From the NCBI RefSeq assembly GCF_003573695.1, contig NC_039368.1, positions 12,094,360 to 12,158,359 of the forward strand: 64,000 bases of DNA. The letters are read 5' to 3'. A model generated the notes under the pieces. That model searched no databases, was not told the origin of the DNA, and saw only the letters and a list, made by a program, of their open reading frames with translations. Below are positions 10,069 to 21,652 of the stretch, piece by piece. Numbering within the stretch: the first letter of the stretch is position 1; each line of letters begins with the position of its first letter. Both the position numbers and the translations under genes were made by a program. The DNA comes from Papaver somniferum (lineage: Eukaryota; Streptophyta; Magnoliopsida; Ranunculales; Papaveraceae).

Positions 10069-13000
10069 CTGAGAAGTGCAACGGATGAGAAGTGAGTACC
10101 AGAATTAGTTACATGGACCAACTTAGCCTCACTGAATGACTTGCTTCATAATTGATTTGCTACATGTGTACATGCAATTCCAGCCAAGTTAAATTTGGTC
10201 ATCCAGCATCTAATGTTGGAGATCAGATACCATAAGTCAACCCTGGCATCTCAGTGATTGTGTAACAGTCTAATTCCCTAAAATTAACATAAGGAGACTT
10301 CTTAACATGTGTCGTAAATGTGTTAACAAGATCTCACTGACAAGGTCAACAAAGGTGTCTATTTTTCGCTCCTTTTAGTTGAGACAGATCATGTAGGCGG
10401 ATTAGCGGATATGAGCTCACATTAACAGTTCTCATGATTTACTCAGGGTTTTAAGTCTCGGTAAATGGACAAATAGACAATTTGAATATCTAGCGAGGAC
10501 GCCTGATGTACCCCGGGATGCAATCTGTATTAAATAACCAGTGATGTGGGATACTCTGCAGAAGCAAGCTTTAGACAATAAAAAACTGGGCCAATGGAGT
10601 CTCATTTACAAGGTGATCAGAGATTGTAAAGCCATTTATCAGATGAATATGTAGGTGGAACATAACTTAAGACTAACATATTTTGAAGTAAGAATTATTG
10701 CAAATTAAAATTATTCTTGAAATGGATAAAATAATTAGTGAATATCAAGGGCTAAGTGCACATCATGATTTCTGGGACCAAATTCAACCAAAGAAACTCA
10801 CCGGGACAGGGAGTGCACTGGAAAGATATGAGCTGTTATTCAGCATATCATTGCATGGATCAGCCGAAGATTCTGGTGGTGGAATTAGAGGAAACATATC
10901 TTGTACGGCATTGATTTCTACTCCTCCACTGCCTTCAGTATCTCCCTTGCCCCGTTCCTCTACCAGCTCTTCATCATCTTCCTTTGTAACATTCTGCACC
11001 ACACAGGTTTGGTAATATTATTCAAACTCCTCAGTGATGCTCGTTTGAAATCGAAGATTAAATTTAGAAATGGATAAAATAATTAGTGAATATCTAAGGC
11101 TAACTGCATGTCATGATTGTTGGAACCAAATATGATCAAAAAGAAACTCACCAAACCAGGGAGTACACTGGAAAGATCTGAGCTGTTATTCGGCATATCA
11201 TTGCACGGATCAACCAAATATTCTGATGGTGGGATTGAAGGAAACATATCTCCTCTACTACCTTCAATATCTCCCTTGCCCCATTCCTCTATCAGCCCTA
11301 TCGACTTTTCATCATCTTCCCTTGTATCTTCCTGCACCAGACAAGTTTGGTATTGTTCAAACTCCTCAGTGATGGTCGTTTGAAATTGAAGATTAAATTA
11401 CATACACCAATTGCCAAGGACAGAAGAGAGGTAGGAGGATATGATACGACAGATGTAGACATGAGAACCAGTGAAACGGGAGAGTTATGTAGGCTGATTA
11501 CTCACATAAAGGTTTTGATTCCTAATGATATTCTAAAAAGCATACCTCTCTGAATTTTGTATTTTGTTCTGCTATAATGAACATAACTCAGCAGATTTTG
11601 TTTCCAGTTCCGTAGGTGAGAACATCTGATTGCAAGTACCTCGCGAATGTTTTCACATTCAGTTTCCCCAACAGTCCTATCCCAGCATTAGGACAAAATC
11701 ACCTCGAATATCGCCCTTAAAAAATCATAACTTCCTTTTTCGAGCAAAATATGAGAACTTTTGGGTGCATGCAGAATAAGTCGATTTACAAACTTCTTAC
11801 CTCGATTGAAACTTTGTGCGCCTCCTGTAGCTCATGGTTACTCCTGTGCTCTTTGCCAACAAGTATTTGCTTCCGGGTAAGCTCATTATCCAATTCATAA
11901 GCTTTCTCTTCCATTCCATTGTGCTGACCATTCGTATCAATTTGGACCTGAAGCTTGTCCCGCCAACTACTCATGTTCTCCAGTCCTTCATGCTTCCCTT
12001 GCCCAGTGGTTTTCTTTCTTGAAGTCTGTGACACATTGTTTAGCATTCTTAAAACTAGAAGATGAAAGCTTTCGGTGCATGCCGAATAGGTCAATTTATA
12101 AACTTCTTACCTTGATTGAAGCTTTACGCGCTTTCTGTAGATCATATAAACTCCTGTGCTTTTTGCTGACAAGGGTTTTCTTCCGGCTAAGCCCACTATG
12201 CAATTCATAATCTTTCACTGCCACTTCATGGTGCAGACCGTTCGTATCAATTCGGACCTGAACCTTGTCCCGACTACTTACGGTTTCCACTCCTTGATGC
12301 TTCGGCTTCTCTTGCACAGTGGTTATCTTTCTTGAAGCCTGTGACACAGTGTTTAGCATTCTTAAAACTAGAATATGAAAACTTTTCGGTGCACGCAGAA
12401 TAAGACAAACAACCTATAAACTTCTTACCTCAATTGAAACTTTGCGCTCCTCCTGTGGATCATGGTTACACTTGTGCTCTTTGCTAACAAGGGTTTTCTT
12501 CCCGCTAAGCTCACTATCCAATTCATAATCTTTCACTTCCAGTTCACTGTGCAGACCATTCGTATCAATTTGGACCTGAACCTTGTCCCGACCACTCATG
12601 ATTTCCACTCCTCCATGCTTCTCTTGTACAGTGGTTATCTTTTGTGAATCCTGTGTCCCATTTTTCAGCATTCTTAAAACTTGAAGTTGCTTGTTTTTGA
12701 AATCCAATTGCGCATCACGCTTCTCAATTTCCTTAGCCTGCTGTTCAATTTCTTTCCTTTGAGCTTCAAACTCTCTCATCAACCTTTCGTTTTCATCCAT
12801 AGTCCTCTTCATTTTTCTCTTTTCTGAAAATTCAAGATGACCATTGAAGTTAAATCAGGTAATACCTAAATAAAAAAGGTTAACTGAACCAATGTGCACG
12901 CACGGAATAGTAGCTTACCTTCATTATAAGCTTGATTAAGGTGATCTCTCTTCTCCGTTATTCGACTAAGGGATGTCGAATTTTCTTCCAACATTTTTCC

Positions 13001-13099
13001 CATGTGTTTCAATTTCTCATTTTTTCCACCTAATTCCGCCGTTAATCTAAGAGCAACATCCTGCAGTCTGCTTAACTCTTCCTGTAAGTCAGTCGCCAT
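9358..13099 (-). CDS. putative chimeric gene: FDM/IDN2-like coiled coil joined to GATA zinc finger
   Basis: Seven minus-strand exons fit one frame: 13099-12919, 12823-12429, 12338-12111, 12025-11801, 11331-11152, 10993-10802 and 10068-9358. Exons 1-2 meet in phase 1 and every later junction is phase 0, so the lengths sum to an open frame of about 703 codons with no stop. Exons 1-2 resemble the coiled coil of FDM/IDN2 proteins (RNA-directed DNA methylation): [20 protein letters not shown] and [16 protein letters not shown]. Exons 2-4 share the linker that precedes the XH domain in that family (KEHKxNHxxQExxKVSIE). Exons 5-6 have [14 protein letters not shown], a weak echo of XH. The XS domain is absent. 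Exon 7 is a GATA finger. Start chosen at ATG 13099, just after a possible 5' UTR acceptor. The alternative is two neighbouring genes, the GATA one lacking a recognisable first exon. Exon homology is likely; the single-transcript model is inference. Confidence 0.5.
10069..10801. other. 733-bp candidate intron
   Basis: No coding resemblance on either strand. If the chimeric model is right this is its largest intron; otherwise it should contain the missing 5' exon or promoter of a GATA gene, for which I see no donor preceded by GATA-like coding. Confidence 0.4.
10700..11400. repeat. two tandem copies of a ~345-bp exon-containing unit
   Basis: 10700-11060 and 11066-11400 align along their length, both beginning near AATGGATAAAATAATTAGTG and ending near AACTCCTCAGTGATG. 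Each carries one in-frame exon (10802-10993 and 11152-11331) with the same GTGAGTTTC donor and GGTGCAG acceptor. The exons are 192 and 180 bases, so both keep the reading frame. Confidence 0.85.
11801..12690. repeat. three tandem copies of a ~310-bp exon-plus-intron unit
   Basis: Units at about 12429-12690, 12111-12375 and 11801-12060 align. Each ends in a GTAAGAAG donor and contains the same coding order ([12 protein letters not shown], then YELDSEL, then KxxLVSKEH). In the two downstream copies a TGTCACAG acceptor cuts the exon to 228 and 225 bases, both divisible by three. Confidence 0.88.
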
Positions 13100-13988
13100 A
13101 ATTAAACCTGAACCTACAATTACCAGTTTAAAAAACAATAAGTACTAAGCCAAGAGAACTTCACATTTCATAGATTCAAGAAACCCAGAACTCAAATTTC
13201 AGGCTCCCCTCTTACAAAACAAGGGCTTTAGTAAGACAGCGATCAATCATTCTATGGACTGAGGTGAAGGCAAGTGGGGCAATTGCCCCCTCTTACCTTC
13301 AATCCAGACAGGCTAATATGAAATCCCTATGTAAAATGGGGGGTTCCCAATTTTTCTTACTCTTTTAAGAAACCATCAAAACATAAACTCAAACAACACA
13401 AACCCACCACATCATATGTAGATAGATACAGAAATGAAACCCTGAAGCTCTAAGAAAACCTTGAAACAAAACAAAAAAGTGGAGATTCTTTACATAACCT
13501 TGAATACTAGAAAATGGAGATCTTTTACATACCTGGTAGTGAGTGCCGGGGTTATTAAAGCTCCTCAACCGGAATACATGTCGTTCTTCTTGAAAATCTC
13601 ACCGGATAAATTTAATAAGAGACAATAGAACAGAGGAGAAGAGCAGAGCGGCAGTATTATTGAAGACTGAAGTGAAGTGAGTGCAGTACATCAAGGCAGT
13701 GCTTTGATGACTGAAACGCGGAATAAAGAGACAAACATTTGTTAGATGGGTTCTCGACACGTGTCGGATTTGTAACGGGACTTTTTGTATAGTCTTCTGG
13801 ATATTTCGTTGCAAATGGCGGTAGCCGGTAGCTGCAGGTTTTCTTTTCACTTTTCAGTACACTTCGTAGTTCGAGAGCCAGGAGTGTTTCAGGTTTCAAC
13901 ACCTGTTAAGAAGCTAAAAAGTTTGGACTTTTGTTTTCTGGGCGGACCCAGGTTTTAGTTTAGATGAGTGACAAGCTTCAATGGGCTT
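13100..13988. other. presumed 5' UTR and promoter of the coiled-coil gene
   Basis: Just upstream of the ATG the minus strand has TTGTAGGTTCAG, a plausible 5' UTR acceptor, preceded by AT-rich sequence with possible donors. No gene or transposon was recognised to about 13988, where the tail of a LINE begins. Confidence 0.4.
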
Positions 13989-14034
13989 GTATTTTTTTTA
14001 TTTTCTTTTTTCAAAAGCATGCATTTTATTAAGA

Positions 14035-16070
14035 TGAACTATGATTTTAGGCATACCAAAAACTTTCAAGGCATACGAAATAGTTTTCCCATCCTAGGTG
14101 ACCTTATAAGGAGTGTCTATTAGGTAGTTCAATTACCTATATATCTTTGAATCTAAAATCGAAAAATAAACTATCCTAAACATCCCTTCTTCTTCCTCCA
14201 GCTAAACCACCTTCTTTTTCTCTCAGATTTTTTTTTCATCACTGTAATTAATTATCGATTCGTGAAAGTTCGATCATCGGTTAAATTGAACTATATAATG
14301 GATCGTACAAAGAAAAAAGAAAACGGCAGGTGATCTAAATCCTCTTCCAATCCATGAATTAAAGAAGAAGAACCAATTGAAGATGAAGGTGTAAAAACTA
14401 TAATTGAACCGGAAATTGAATCGGAAATTCAACCATTTGAAGCTTCAAATACTGAAATGAGGATAAGAAGGTATTCCCTGCAAACCCAATATTTTATTTG
14501 TTGCTTTTCATGGATTGAATGGGTTAAATTGCTAAAAACTTAGGGTTTTTGACGGTTACAGTAGCGGGTTCGGCTGATAATTGAGTTGAGTTTTGAGCCG
14601 AACTGTTCTTGAAATTTCACCCTAAAAGTGTCTATGAACAGTTCGGATAAACCGTAAATATCAATTTTTAGCCGAACCCCAAAATGTGTATTGAATACGT
14701 CCCAGAACAGTGTCAGGTTCGGCTAATACCTTGCAAACCTTCCCGGCCGAACCTGAGAAGTGAAATTTACCCCAGTTGGTTGTTAGGTTCGGCTGACTCG
14801 ATTAGATCACTTTCAAGTCGAACCTCTCTCTGTAAACACTTCGAAAATATTGATTTGCAGGCTCTAGGTTCGGCTAGCTCGTGTTGTTGAGTTATCAGCC
14901 GAACCTTCTCTTTGCACACTCAAGTTTTTCGATCTTGTTTTGGCCATAACTTTTTCGTCCGATGTCGGAATGATCTCATTCTTTTTGCGTTGTATTTGTA
15001 TTTTCATTCTCTTGAAGTTGAAAATAAGATCTAATTGATTTTAATAAGTTTAATATGGACCTTGGTATTCTCCATCATTAGACTTTACTTTCTTAACACT
15101 TTTAGTAATTTCCACTTTTTTTGTTTGGTTCATCCTATGAAAAGTATGCACAATTGAAAACATATGTAATAAAAAGCCTAACCCCTAAATGTATATGAAT
15201 TTAAGTGTTTCATGGAAAATCAGTATCATGTTCGGCTGATGTGATTTTTTGAATATGAGCCGAACTTGGAAAAATATATATTTCGGCTGATACGATATTT
15301 AGAGTGAGAACCGAACCTAACTCTCAGGAATAAGTTCGGCTTGTTATTAGACTTTAATATAAGCCAAACTAGGATCTTGCAAATAGGTTGGAAGTTGGAA
15401 AATGAAGGTTCGGCGTATAACGTTAACAAATTCAACTAGCCGAAATTTTCATCAATTTAGTGGGTTCGGCTTATATTTTTAAGCTGAACATAGTCCTGGT
15501 TCGCCGAACCATGATGAAAAATATAATTTTTTGATGATTTCAAGCTACAAAATGAGGTTAAACATAAAATAGAAGTGTACATATGTGAAGCATTGGGTTC
15601 CTCATCTATGTATTCATCATATGGATTTGGCTCATAAAAATCATCATCTTGAGTTTGAGTTTGTGTAAAATCATTCTCACAATCTAAGAAATCAGTCATT
15701 TCTGGATCATTGTTGTAGTTGATATGTATTTTCCTAGGTTTTTTAGATGAAGAATGACCCTCCTCATCCTCCATTGAATCAAGAAGAAAAATTTTCTCAC
15801 TTTCTCCTTCTCTCCTTCTCAATAAAAACTTTGATTTTTTTTTCCCCAAATTTTTTCATCTAAACAAACCTTTATAATTCTGAAAATTATCTTAATCACT
15901 AAACAAAAGTTTTAATCACTAATCCAGATTACTAACACTAATACGTAAAGGGTAAATTTGCCATTAAAAAAAATTGGTTAAGGGGATTTCTGATTTTGTT
16001 ATTTCACAACTTTTTTTGTCTTTATTCAGTATGCCTAATAAGATTTCAGTATGCCCAAAATCATAGTTCA
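14035..16070. mobile_element. TIR DNA transposon, non-autonomous, with palindrome array
   Basis: The ends are imperfect inverted repeats of about 43 bases: the left starts TGAACTATGATTTTAGGCAT, the right read inward TGAACTATGATTTTGGGCAT, and both reach a second GGCATAC. The flanks TTAAGA (14029-14034) and TTGAGA (16071-16076) may be a diverged 6-bp duplication. It lies in the 3' UTR of a LINE. No transposase is visible. A minus-strand frame at 15849-15457 (acidic, containing DDDFYEPNPYDEYIDEEPN) may be a captured or leftover exon that I do not recognise. Superfamily undetermined. Confidence 0.7.
14569..15517. repeat. array of facing TTCGGCT / AGCCGAA motifs
   Basis: GTTCGGCT and its reverse complement AGCCGAAC alternate about ten times, each pair enclosing roughly 20-35 bases, in two clusters (14569-14910 and 15230-15517) separated by about 300 bases without the motif. 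Several copies have single changes (AAGTCGAAC, AAGCCAAAC, GAACCGAAC). Confidence 0.85.
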
Positions 16071-16149
16071 TTGAGATTGCACGTGGGAATTGTATACCCA
16101 TAAAATCTGCTATTACAATAGAACTTATAGGTGGGGGAATTATATTGTC

Positions 16150-17250
16150 TCACACTATTGTTGCAAGCTTTCCTATAGAGTAATCATCCGCCGCTCGATT
16201 TGCCAGACCGTCTACTGCTTGATTTCCTTCTTTGTAGACGTGCCTAATAGTATATTGCTGAATTTGGGTAAACCTATACTTGATTTCTGCAATCTGGTTA
16301 GAAATATACCATGGAGCGTCGGCGTCTGAGGTTAAAAATCTCGTTACGTTCTCCAAGTCTGTTTCAAATTGAACTTTTGGTCATTCCCCGTTCCGTTATC
16401 GTTCTAGAACCGATGAGCATGGCCCAAGTTTCCGTTGCAAGTGCAGTGGTGATACCCAATGGTTATGCAATTGCTAAGATTGTACCGGCTTCCTCGTTTC
16501 GGCATATAATACCTTCTCCCGCTATTCCAGGATATCCCCTTGCTGCTCCATTCGTGTTAATTTTAATCCAATCTAAGTGGGGTTTGGTCCATCCCACGAA
16601 GATGGTTGTTGTTGCTAGATTTTTTTGCGATGAGTTTGGATAAAGTTGCATCCCATGCAGTACTGGTGGTAAGTGGTTTTGAGCCCAGGTATATTCTTGT
16701 TGGAGTTTAATGTTCATCTGCGTTATATTCGTCGGATTTGGCAGTTGCTGGCGATAGACTGCGTCGCTCCTAGTTATCCATAAGGACCAAAAAAAGAAGC
16801 AAAAGGCTGTGGTGACTGGGGTAGAAGCTTTTATTTGGAGGAGCAGAGAGACTGTCGTCTGATGGGTCAATGAGGTAGGTATGTTATGAGTAGAATTTTG
16901 GTTGTTTGTGAGATGAGCTAGTAGAAGATTCCAGGAATCAATGGTTGTTTGACAATGAAACAAAGTTGGTGAGTTGGATGCGGTTGAGAATGTTGAGGGG
17001 TTGTAGACCCTCATTAATTTCTTTCCACAAGAAAAGTTGTACTTTTAGGGGACACGGGAGTGTCCAAAGGAAGGTAGTTGGTGGGAGAGAGTTTTGATGG
17101 GTTTGTGCAGAGTCGTTGATGAGGCAGTTATACCCTGATGTCATCGTATAGCTTTTGGTAAAAGGCCAAATGATCTTGTCTGGTTGGTTGTTCTGTGGGA
17201 TGAGAATGTTGACGATTCGTTGAACTATGTGCTGGGAAGTAGATTCAACA
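16150..17250 (-). pseudogene. LINE ORF2 C-terminus: zinc-binding region and RNase H
   Basis: Reading left on the minus strand: PDKIIWPFTK near 17180; a reverse-transcriptase zinc-binding region (WTLPCPLKVQLFLWKE, about 17080-17030); RNase H start DWIKINTNGAARGYPG near 16560; RNase H end VYKEGNQAVDGLANRA near 16230. At least two frame changes (near 16990 and 16360) break it. The family is clear from the domain order. Confidence 0.85.
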
Positions 17251-17276
17251 TATCATGATTCCATTTCCTTCTATTT

Positions 17277-18090
17277 TAGGGGTGATATCGGTTAAAGTAA
17301 ATGGAATTTATCGAAATGGCTACTGGCTCAGCCGGTTCCGTTTTGATAACTTTTATCAGATATATAATAGCCGATAACTTTCCATGGATGATTGGAAAAT
17401 TCGGTTGGTTTCATTTTTTTAAGGTTTTTCGGGTATCATATATTATCCCGATAAATTCCGATAAACGAAATTTGGATCATGTAACTAGTCAAAATTGATG
17501 ATGGATAAAGTGGATTTAAAAATTCTTAGAAGTTGTAAGGGTTTAGAAAGATTAGGCTTGTTGCAAAATTGAATTATCAGTGAGAAACAATGAAGTTTTT
17601 TCTTGGGCTTTTGGTGATGTTTCTCGTTATTACAACATGGAAGAGGTGATGTGTTCACTAGTGATATTTGGATGTAAAATTGTCTGATATTTCCTTGAAT
17701 AGGGAATTTGAATTTGTAGGAAGAAATTGAGTTACAAACAGACAATAAGATAGACACAACCTATTTGCAGAAAGTCTTTGTGGTTTTTCACCAAAGAGAA
17801 TACTGTAATTGTAATTTGATGAAATTTTGATAATGAGGAAGAAAAAGATGAAGATGACGACGGTGGTGGTGACTGAGATGAATCTTCTAATAATGGGTTT
17901 ATTAAAACTCTTATCGGAACTTATCAAAATGGAATGTGGATCAGTTGATTCCGTTTCCGTGTCCCAATAATATCTGATAAGAGTTCCGTTCTCTACATCC
18001 GATATCTGTTATGTTGGATAATATCCTACAGGATTCCTTATTATCATAACGGATGACGGATTTTTGGACAGTGATTGACATCCCTAGTTA
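17277..18090. mobile_element. possible hAT-like remnant
   Basis: The left boundary TAGGGGTGATATCGG and the right boundary, read inward, TAGGGATGTCAATCAC resemble hAT-type termini, and both subterminal regions carry ATAACGGAT / TTATCNGATA motifs. No 8-bp target duplication is visible and no transposase is encoded. Confidence 0.35.
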
Positions 18091-18360
18091 AAATAGACAA
18101 AATTGGACTTGGGAACCAGCTGAGCTGGGTAGGGAATTGCACATCCACCCCTCCAGGTGGCTTCGCCCCTGTTTGAAGTGGATAAAACTAGGAAACTGGT
18201 CAAGCATAGTTGTGACCTAATAATCAAAAAATTCTGCAATATTACATGTTTCGGCTTATCTTTCCTCTCATTAATATTTTTTCAGACATCAAAGCATAGT
18301 TCAAATAGATAAATAATTTTTGGTAAACAGTTTTGTCTGATGGGGTTATAACTAATTGTT
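18091..18360. other. spacer left of the retrotransposon nest
   Basis: Unique-looking sequence; with 35501-35653 it formed one stretch before the nest inserted. No RNA gene or repeat recognised. Confidence 0.4.
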
Positions 18361-19489
18361 CTAAGTGTTAGAGCATAGCTTGGTTGAACCCACTAATCAT
18401 TGATATGTCAAGTTTGGTTGTCATATTTTAGTGAATCAAAACTCAATTAAAGAGTCGCTTGATTATGCACTAGAGACAACTTTGTATAGGTTAGACTAGA
18501 AAGTATAGGATTGTGAGACATATAAGTATTACTCGAAGACTTGAAGAATGTTAAGAAGTAATGAGCTACATCGACAACATCATCCTTCCTCTTGAGGTTA
18601 GTCATACTTTGACTTGAAATGTTCCATTCCTAACCTATCTTTCAAGTCGTCATATATTGAAAACATAACTGAGAAGCTGTAAATGATTATACTCTAGTAG
18701 TAGGACATGATCATATGATCATAGTGTTAAGGAATAGGATACGAAGTGTTAGAGCATAGTTCGGTTGAACCCACCAAGCGTTAGTATGTCAAGTTTATTT
18801 GTCATATTTTAGTGAGCCAAAACTCATTTAAAGAGTCGTTTGATTATGTACTAGAGTCAACTTCGTATAGGTTAGCTTGAAAGTATTAGGATATGAGACA
18901 TTACAAGTATTGCGAAGACTTGAAGAAGTGAAGAAGTAAGGAGCTACAACGACAACATCATCCTACCACTTGAGGTTAGTGATATTTGACTTGAATTGTT
19001 TCATTCCCTAATTATCTTTCAAGTCATGCATATTGAAAACAAAACTGCGAAGCATGAATAATTATACTCTAGTTAGACATAGTATTAAGGAATACAATAC
19101 GAGGTTTATTGCTTAACCATTGAACTTTGTATATAAGACATCGACATAATCGTTTGAATGCTATTGTGATTATGTATGGGTGTAATGTGAAGATTTCATC
19201 CTAGGAAACAATGTTTTACATTTGTTTTAAGGAAGTAAATTCATGAACTTGTTTTGTGAATCGAAAGAGAAATCGCCAGGCATTATTGGTATTATTATTC
19301 ATAGCATATCTTTTGAACTACCAATATGTGTGATTATTATAACCACTCATGACTTGTTTATGTTCTTGGTAAAACTATTCACAAAGTTCTGACTTTTGTA
19401 TTGGTATGACTTTTATTAGTGAAACCGATCTTAAGTAATCACCTGAGATGGTATGATCGATTTTGTGTTATTGGTATGACCGACTCTGG

Positions 19490-19700
19490 GTAAAGGGGAA
19501 CCGATCTTAGTAAGAGGTGCAACCTATCACAAAAGGGAATCGATCCTTGTATGAGGTGCAACGAGTTTTTAGTAGAAAGGGGAATCGATCCTATGGACAT
19601 GTGCAACACGTTTTTAGGCAAAGGGGAACCGATCTTATGGACATGTGCAACAAGTACAAGTTAGATACCATATATATGTGGGGAACCGATCCTAGTACCT
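19490..19700 (+). repeat. LTR minisatellite, AACCGATCC-type
   Basis: Five or six units of 30-55 bases centred on GGGGAACCGATCCTA and GTGCAACAAG. The matching positions in the other LTRs are about 27330-27540, 29505-29710 and 33415-33640, with different unit counts. Confidence 0.8.
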
Positions 19701-20236
19701 AGTCAACCGAATTTTGGTAGCTAGCGTGACTATGAAAAGTACTCACATGGAGGTAGAACTGAAACTTCTTTTGGTAGAACCGTGAAACCCATGTTTGGTG
19801 ATTGAGTGTTCTTGATCAATCACATAGTTCTTAAAAGTCAAATGAACCAATTCTAAACTTTTTTGGAAGTGTGGCAAATCGGTTTCAAGATTGTAAGTAT
19901 GAAAGAGGACTTACAAAGTAAGGATGTCGACATACTTTGAACATGTGTAGTAACGCTAATCTTTATTTGTTCAAAGTTATTCCTTAATAGCTGAAGGAAG
20001 AAAATCCCGGATTGGATAAAATAAATTGAGAATCTTTTATTTAAGTTTTAAATTTTATTTTAGGAAAATTAAAATTAGTAATGTTCATTTACTAGTTGGA
20101 GATTTTCCAAGATATTTTCGGTCAATATTTGGACAAACCATTTACAGGAATTATGAAAACCGAATCTGGAATATATTGCATATCTTTAGAATATTTTAGG
20201 TTTTGGAAATTCCTTGGTGTCCAAACTTCCTTGGTC

Positions 20237-20244
20237 TATAAATA
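20237..20244 (+). promoter_or_regulatory. TATA box of the 5' LTR
   Basis: TATAAATA within CTTGGTCTATAAATATG, conserved in the 3' LTR (about 28077-28084) and the chimeric LTR (near 30260). Transcription would start about 30 bases downstream, near GAGCAAACTAATCC. Confidence 0.65.
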
Positions 20245-21572
20245 TGAAAGTTTGCATTTCGAGCAAACTAATCCTCAGAGACAGCAAAACTATCTCAGTG
20301 GTGCTGCTACTGGTGAAGCCGCCTATTCGGAGAGGAGAGTAACCTAATTAGGCGAAATCTCTTACGACCGCTCAGTTTAAAGACTTCTTTGGGATAGAGA
20401 ATCTCTATTAGTACTGTTGGTGGGAAACTAGATACTTGCGATTTATCTTTTGTTTTTTGATTGATTTGATTGACTAACGGTGGTTGAACTTTGATTGCTC
20501 CTGGTTTGTTTATGCTTTAGAATCTTCTCTTCTGATATAAGATTCACTCAAACTAGATCGAAGTTTCGACGGGGATCTTTAGACTGTTTGTAAATCTAAA
20601 GAAGTCTTGTGATAATCCATTGTTAACAGACTCCGTTCTGTGCATGATTGATCACAAGAGGTTCAAGTTGATTGTGTGCAGGTGTTTATTGAAGATCTAA
20701 GAAGATTTGAAGACATAGAATACTTTAAGATTTCTGATTAGGGTTCATAATCTTTAGTGTGCACAATACTTGTTTCGTTAAAAGAGGATCCAACTATAAT
20801 AGGCTTATCCTTTTGGTAGATTAGATTGGTTAGTTGTGTAGATCAGCATCAATACAATTCTTTGTGATTAAAAGTATTGATTGTAAAATATTAAAAATTA
20901 CTTTGGTAGTTGATAATAAGATAGATCTAAGAACCTGACAATGGAGTTTATTGAGATAAACAGAAGAGCCTTTTGTCGAACTCACATCACTTGGTTGAAA
21001 AGAGTTGATACCAAACAGATTTGTTGTTCCTTTACTATTTGGAATACGAACCAAAGGAATTGTTCCAAGTACGTGACTTATTACAGGTCGGAGGCGTGGG
21101 AATACAGACGGAACTTGGTGAACTATAGGTTTAGTTGCTTGGTCTCAACTATACGAAGTTGGTTTGATTTTGTATAGAGGCTTAATCCTGAGAGTATTCA
21201 ATTATGGACAAGGTCCCGGGGTTTTTCTGCATTTGCGGTTTCCTCATTAACAAAATCTTGTTGTCTCATTTACTTTTATTTTCCGCAATTATAATTATTG
21301 TTATTATAATTTAAAGTAAATTACACAAATTCTAATTCCTATTTACTTGATAAGTAATCCTATTGTGTTTGGTTAAGTCCGAACCCTTTATCAAGTAAAC
21401 ATACTTCGTTGTTGTATTGTCTCGATCTTGTATCCATAGACGATCACACGAAGTGTGAACCGATTTGTTGTATTGTCTCAGCTCATTCCATAGACAATCA
21501 CTTTCGGAGAAATGACTTATAGGTGGAAAAGTTTAAGATTGAGGTATATTTGGGTACTCTCGTCTTTTCAAT

Positions 21573-21584
21573 TGGTATCAGAGC
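21573..21584 (+). promoter_or_regulatory. primer-binding site, initiator Met-tRNA type
   Basis: TGGTATCAGAGC begins two bases after the 5' LTR end. Confidence 0.9.
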
Positions 21585-21652
21585 AGGCAAACACGAAAAT
21601 ATCTAACAATCTTTGTTTGGTGCGATCCAACCTATAAGACTGGAATCTAAAA

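Larger units (their letters stand above)
13989..17276 (-). mobile_element. 5'-truncated L1-type LINE, split by a 2-kb DNA transposon
   Basis: The minus strand codes for the C-terminal part of a plant LINE ORF2 between about 17250 and 16150. Beyond the DNA transposon the LINE resumes at 14034 with TAATAAAATGCATGC and ends in an A-rich tail near 13990-14010. It lacks the endonuclease and most of RT. No target duplication was found. Confidence 0.75.
18747..21570 (+). repeat. family A 5' LTR (2,824 bp)
   Basis: Begins TGTTAGAGCATAG and ends CGTCTTTTCA next to the primer site. Contains a TATA box (TATAAATA, 20237-20244) and a minisatellite of GGGGAACCGATCCTA units at about 19490-19700. The first 290 bases differ from the 3' LTR at about 6% of positions. 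Confidence 0.92.

Noticed and set aside
10784..11002. Independent small acidic protein gene on the minus strand
   Set aside because: It is one of two tandem exon copies with splice borders in phase with neighbouring exons, so it is better read as an exon.
14569..15517. CRISPR-like array
   Set aside because: Repeats are 7-8 bases, alternate in orientation, and lie in a plant transposon; they do not form a direct-repeat/spacer array.
17277..18090. Definite hAT transposon
   Set aside because: Ends resemble hAT termini, but the 8-bp flanks do not match under any boundary I tried, so it is listed only as a low-confidence remnant.
18366..18746. Separate tandem duplication of an LTR start
   Set aside because: The missing remainder is at 32901-35495 with an exact target duplication, so it is the left half of a split LTR.
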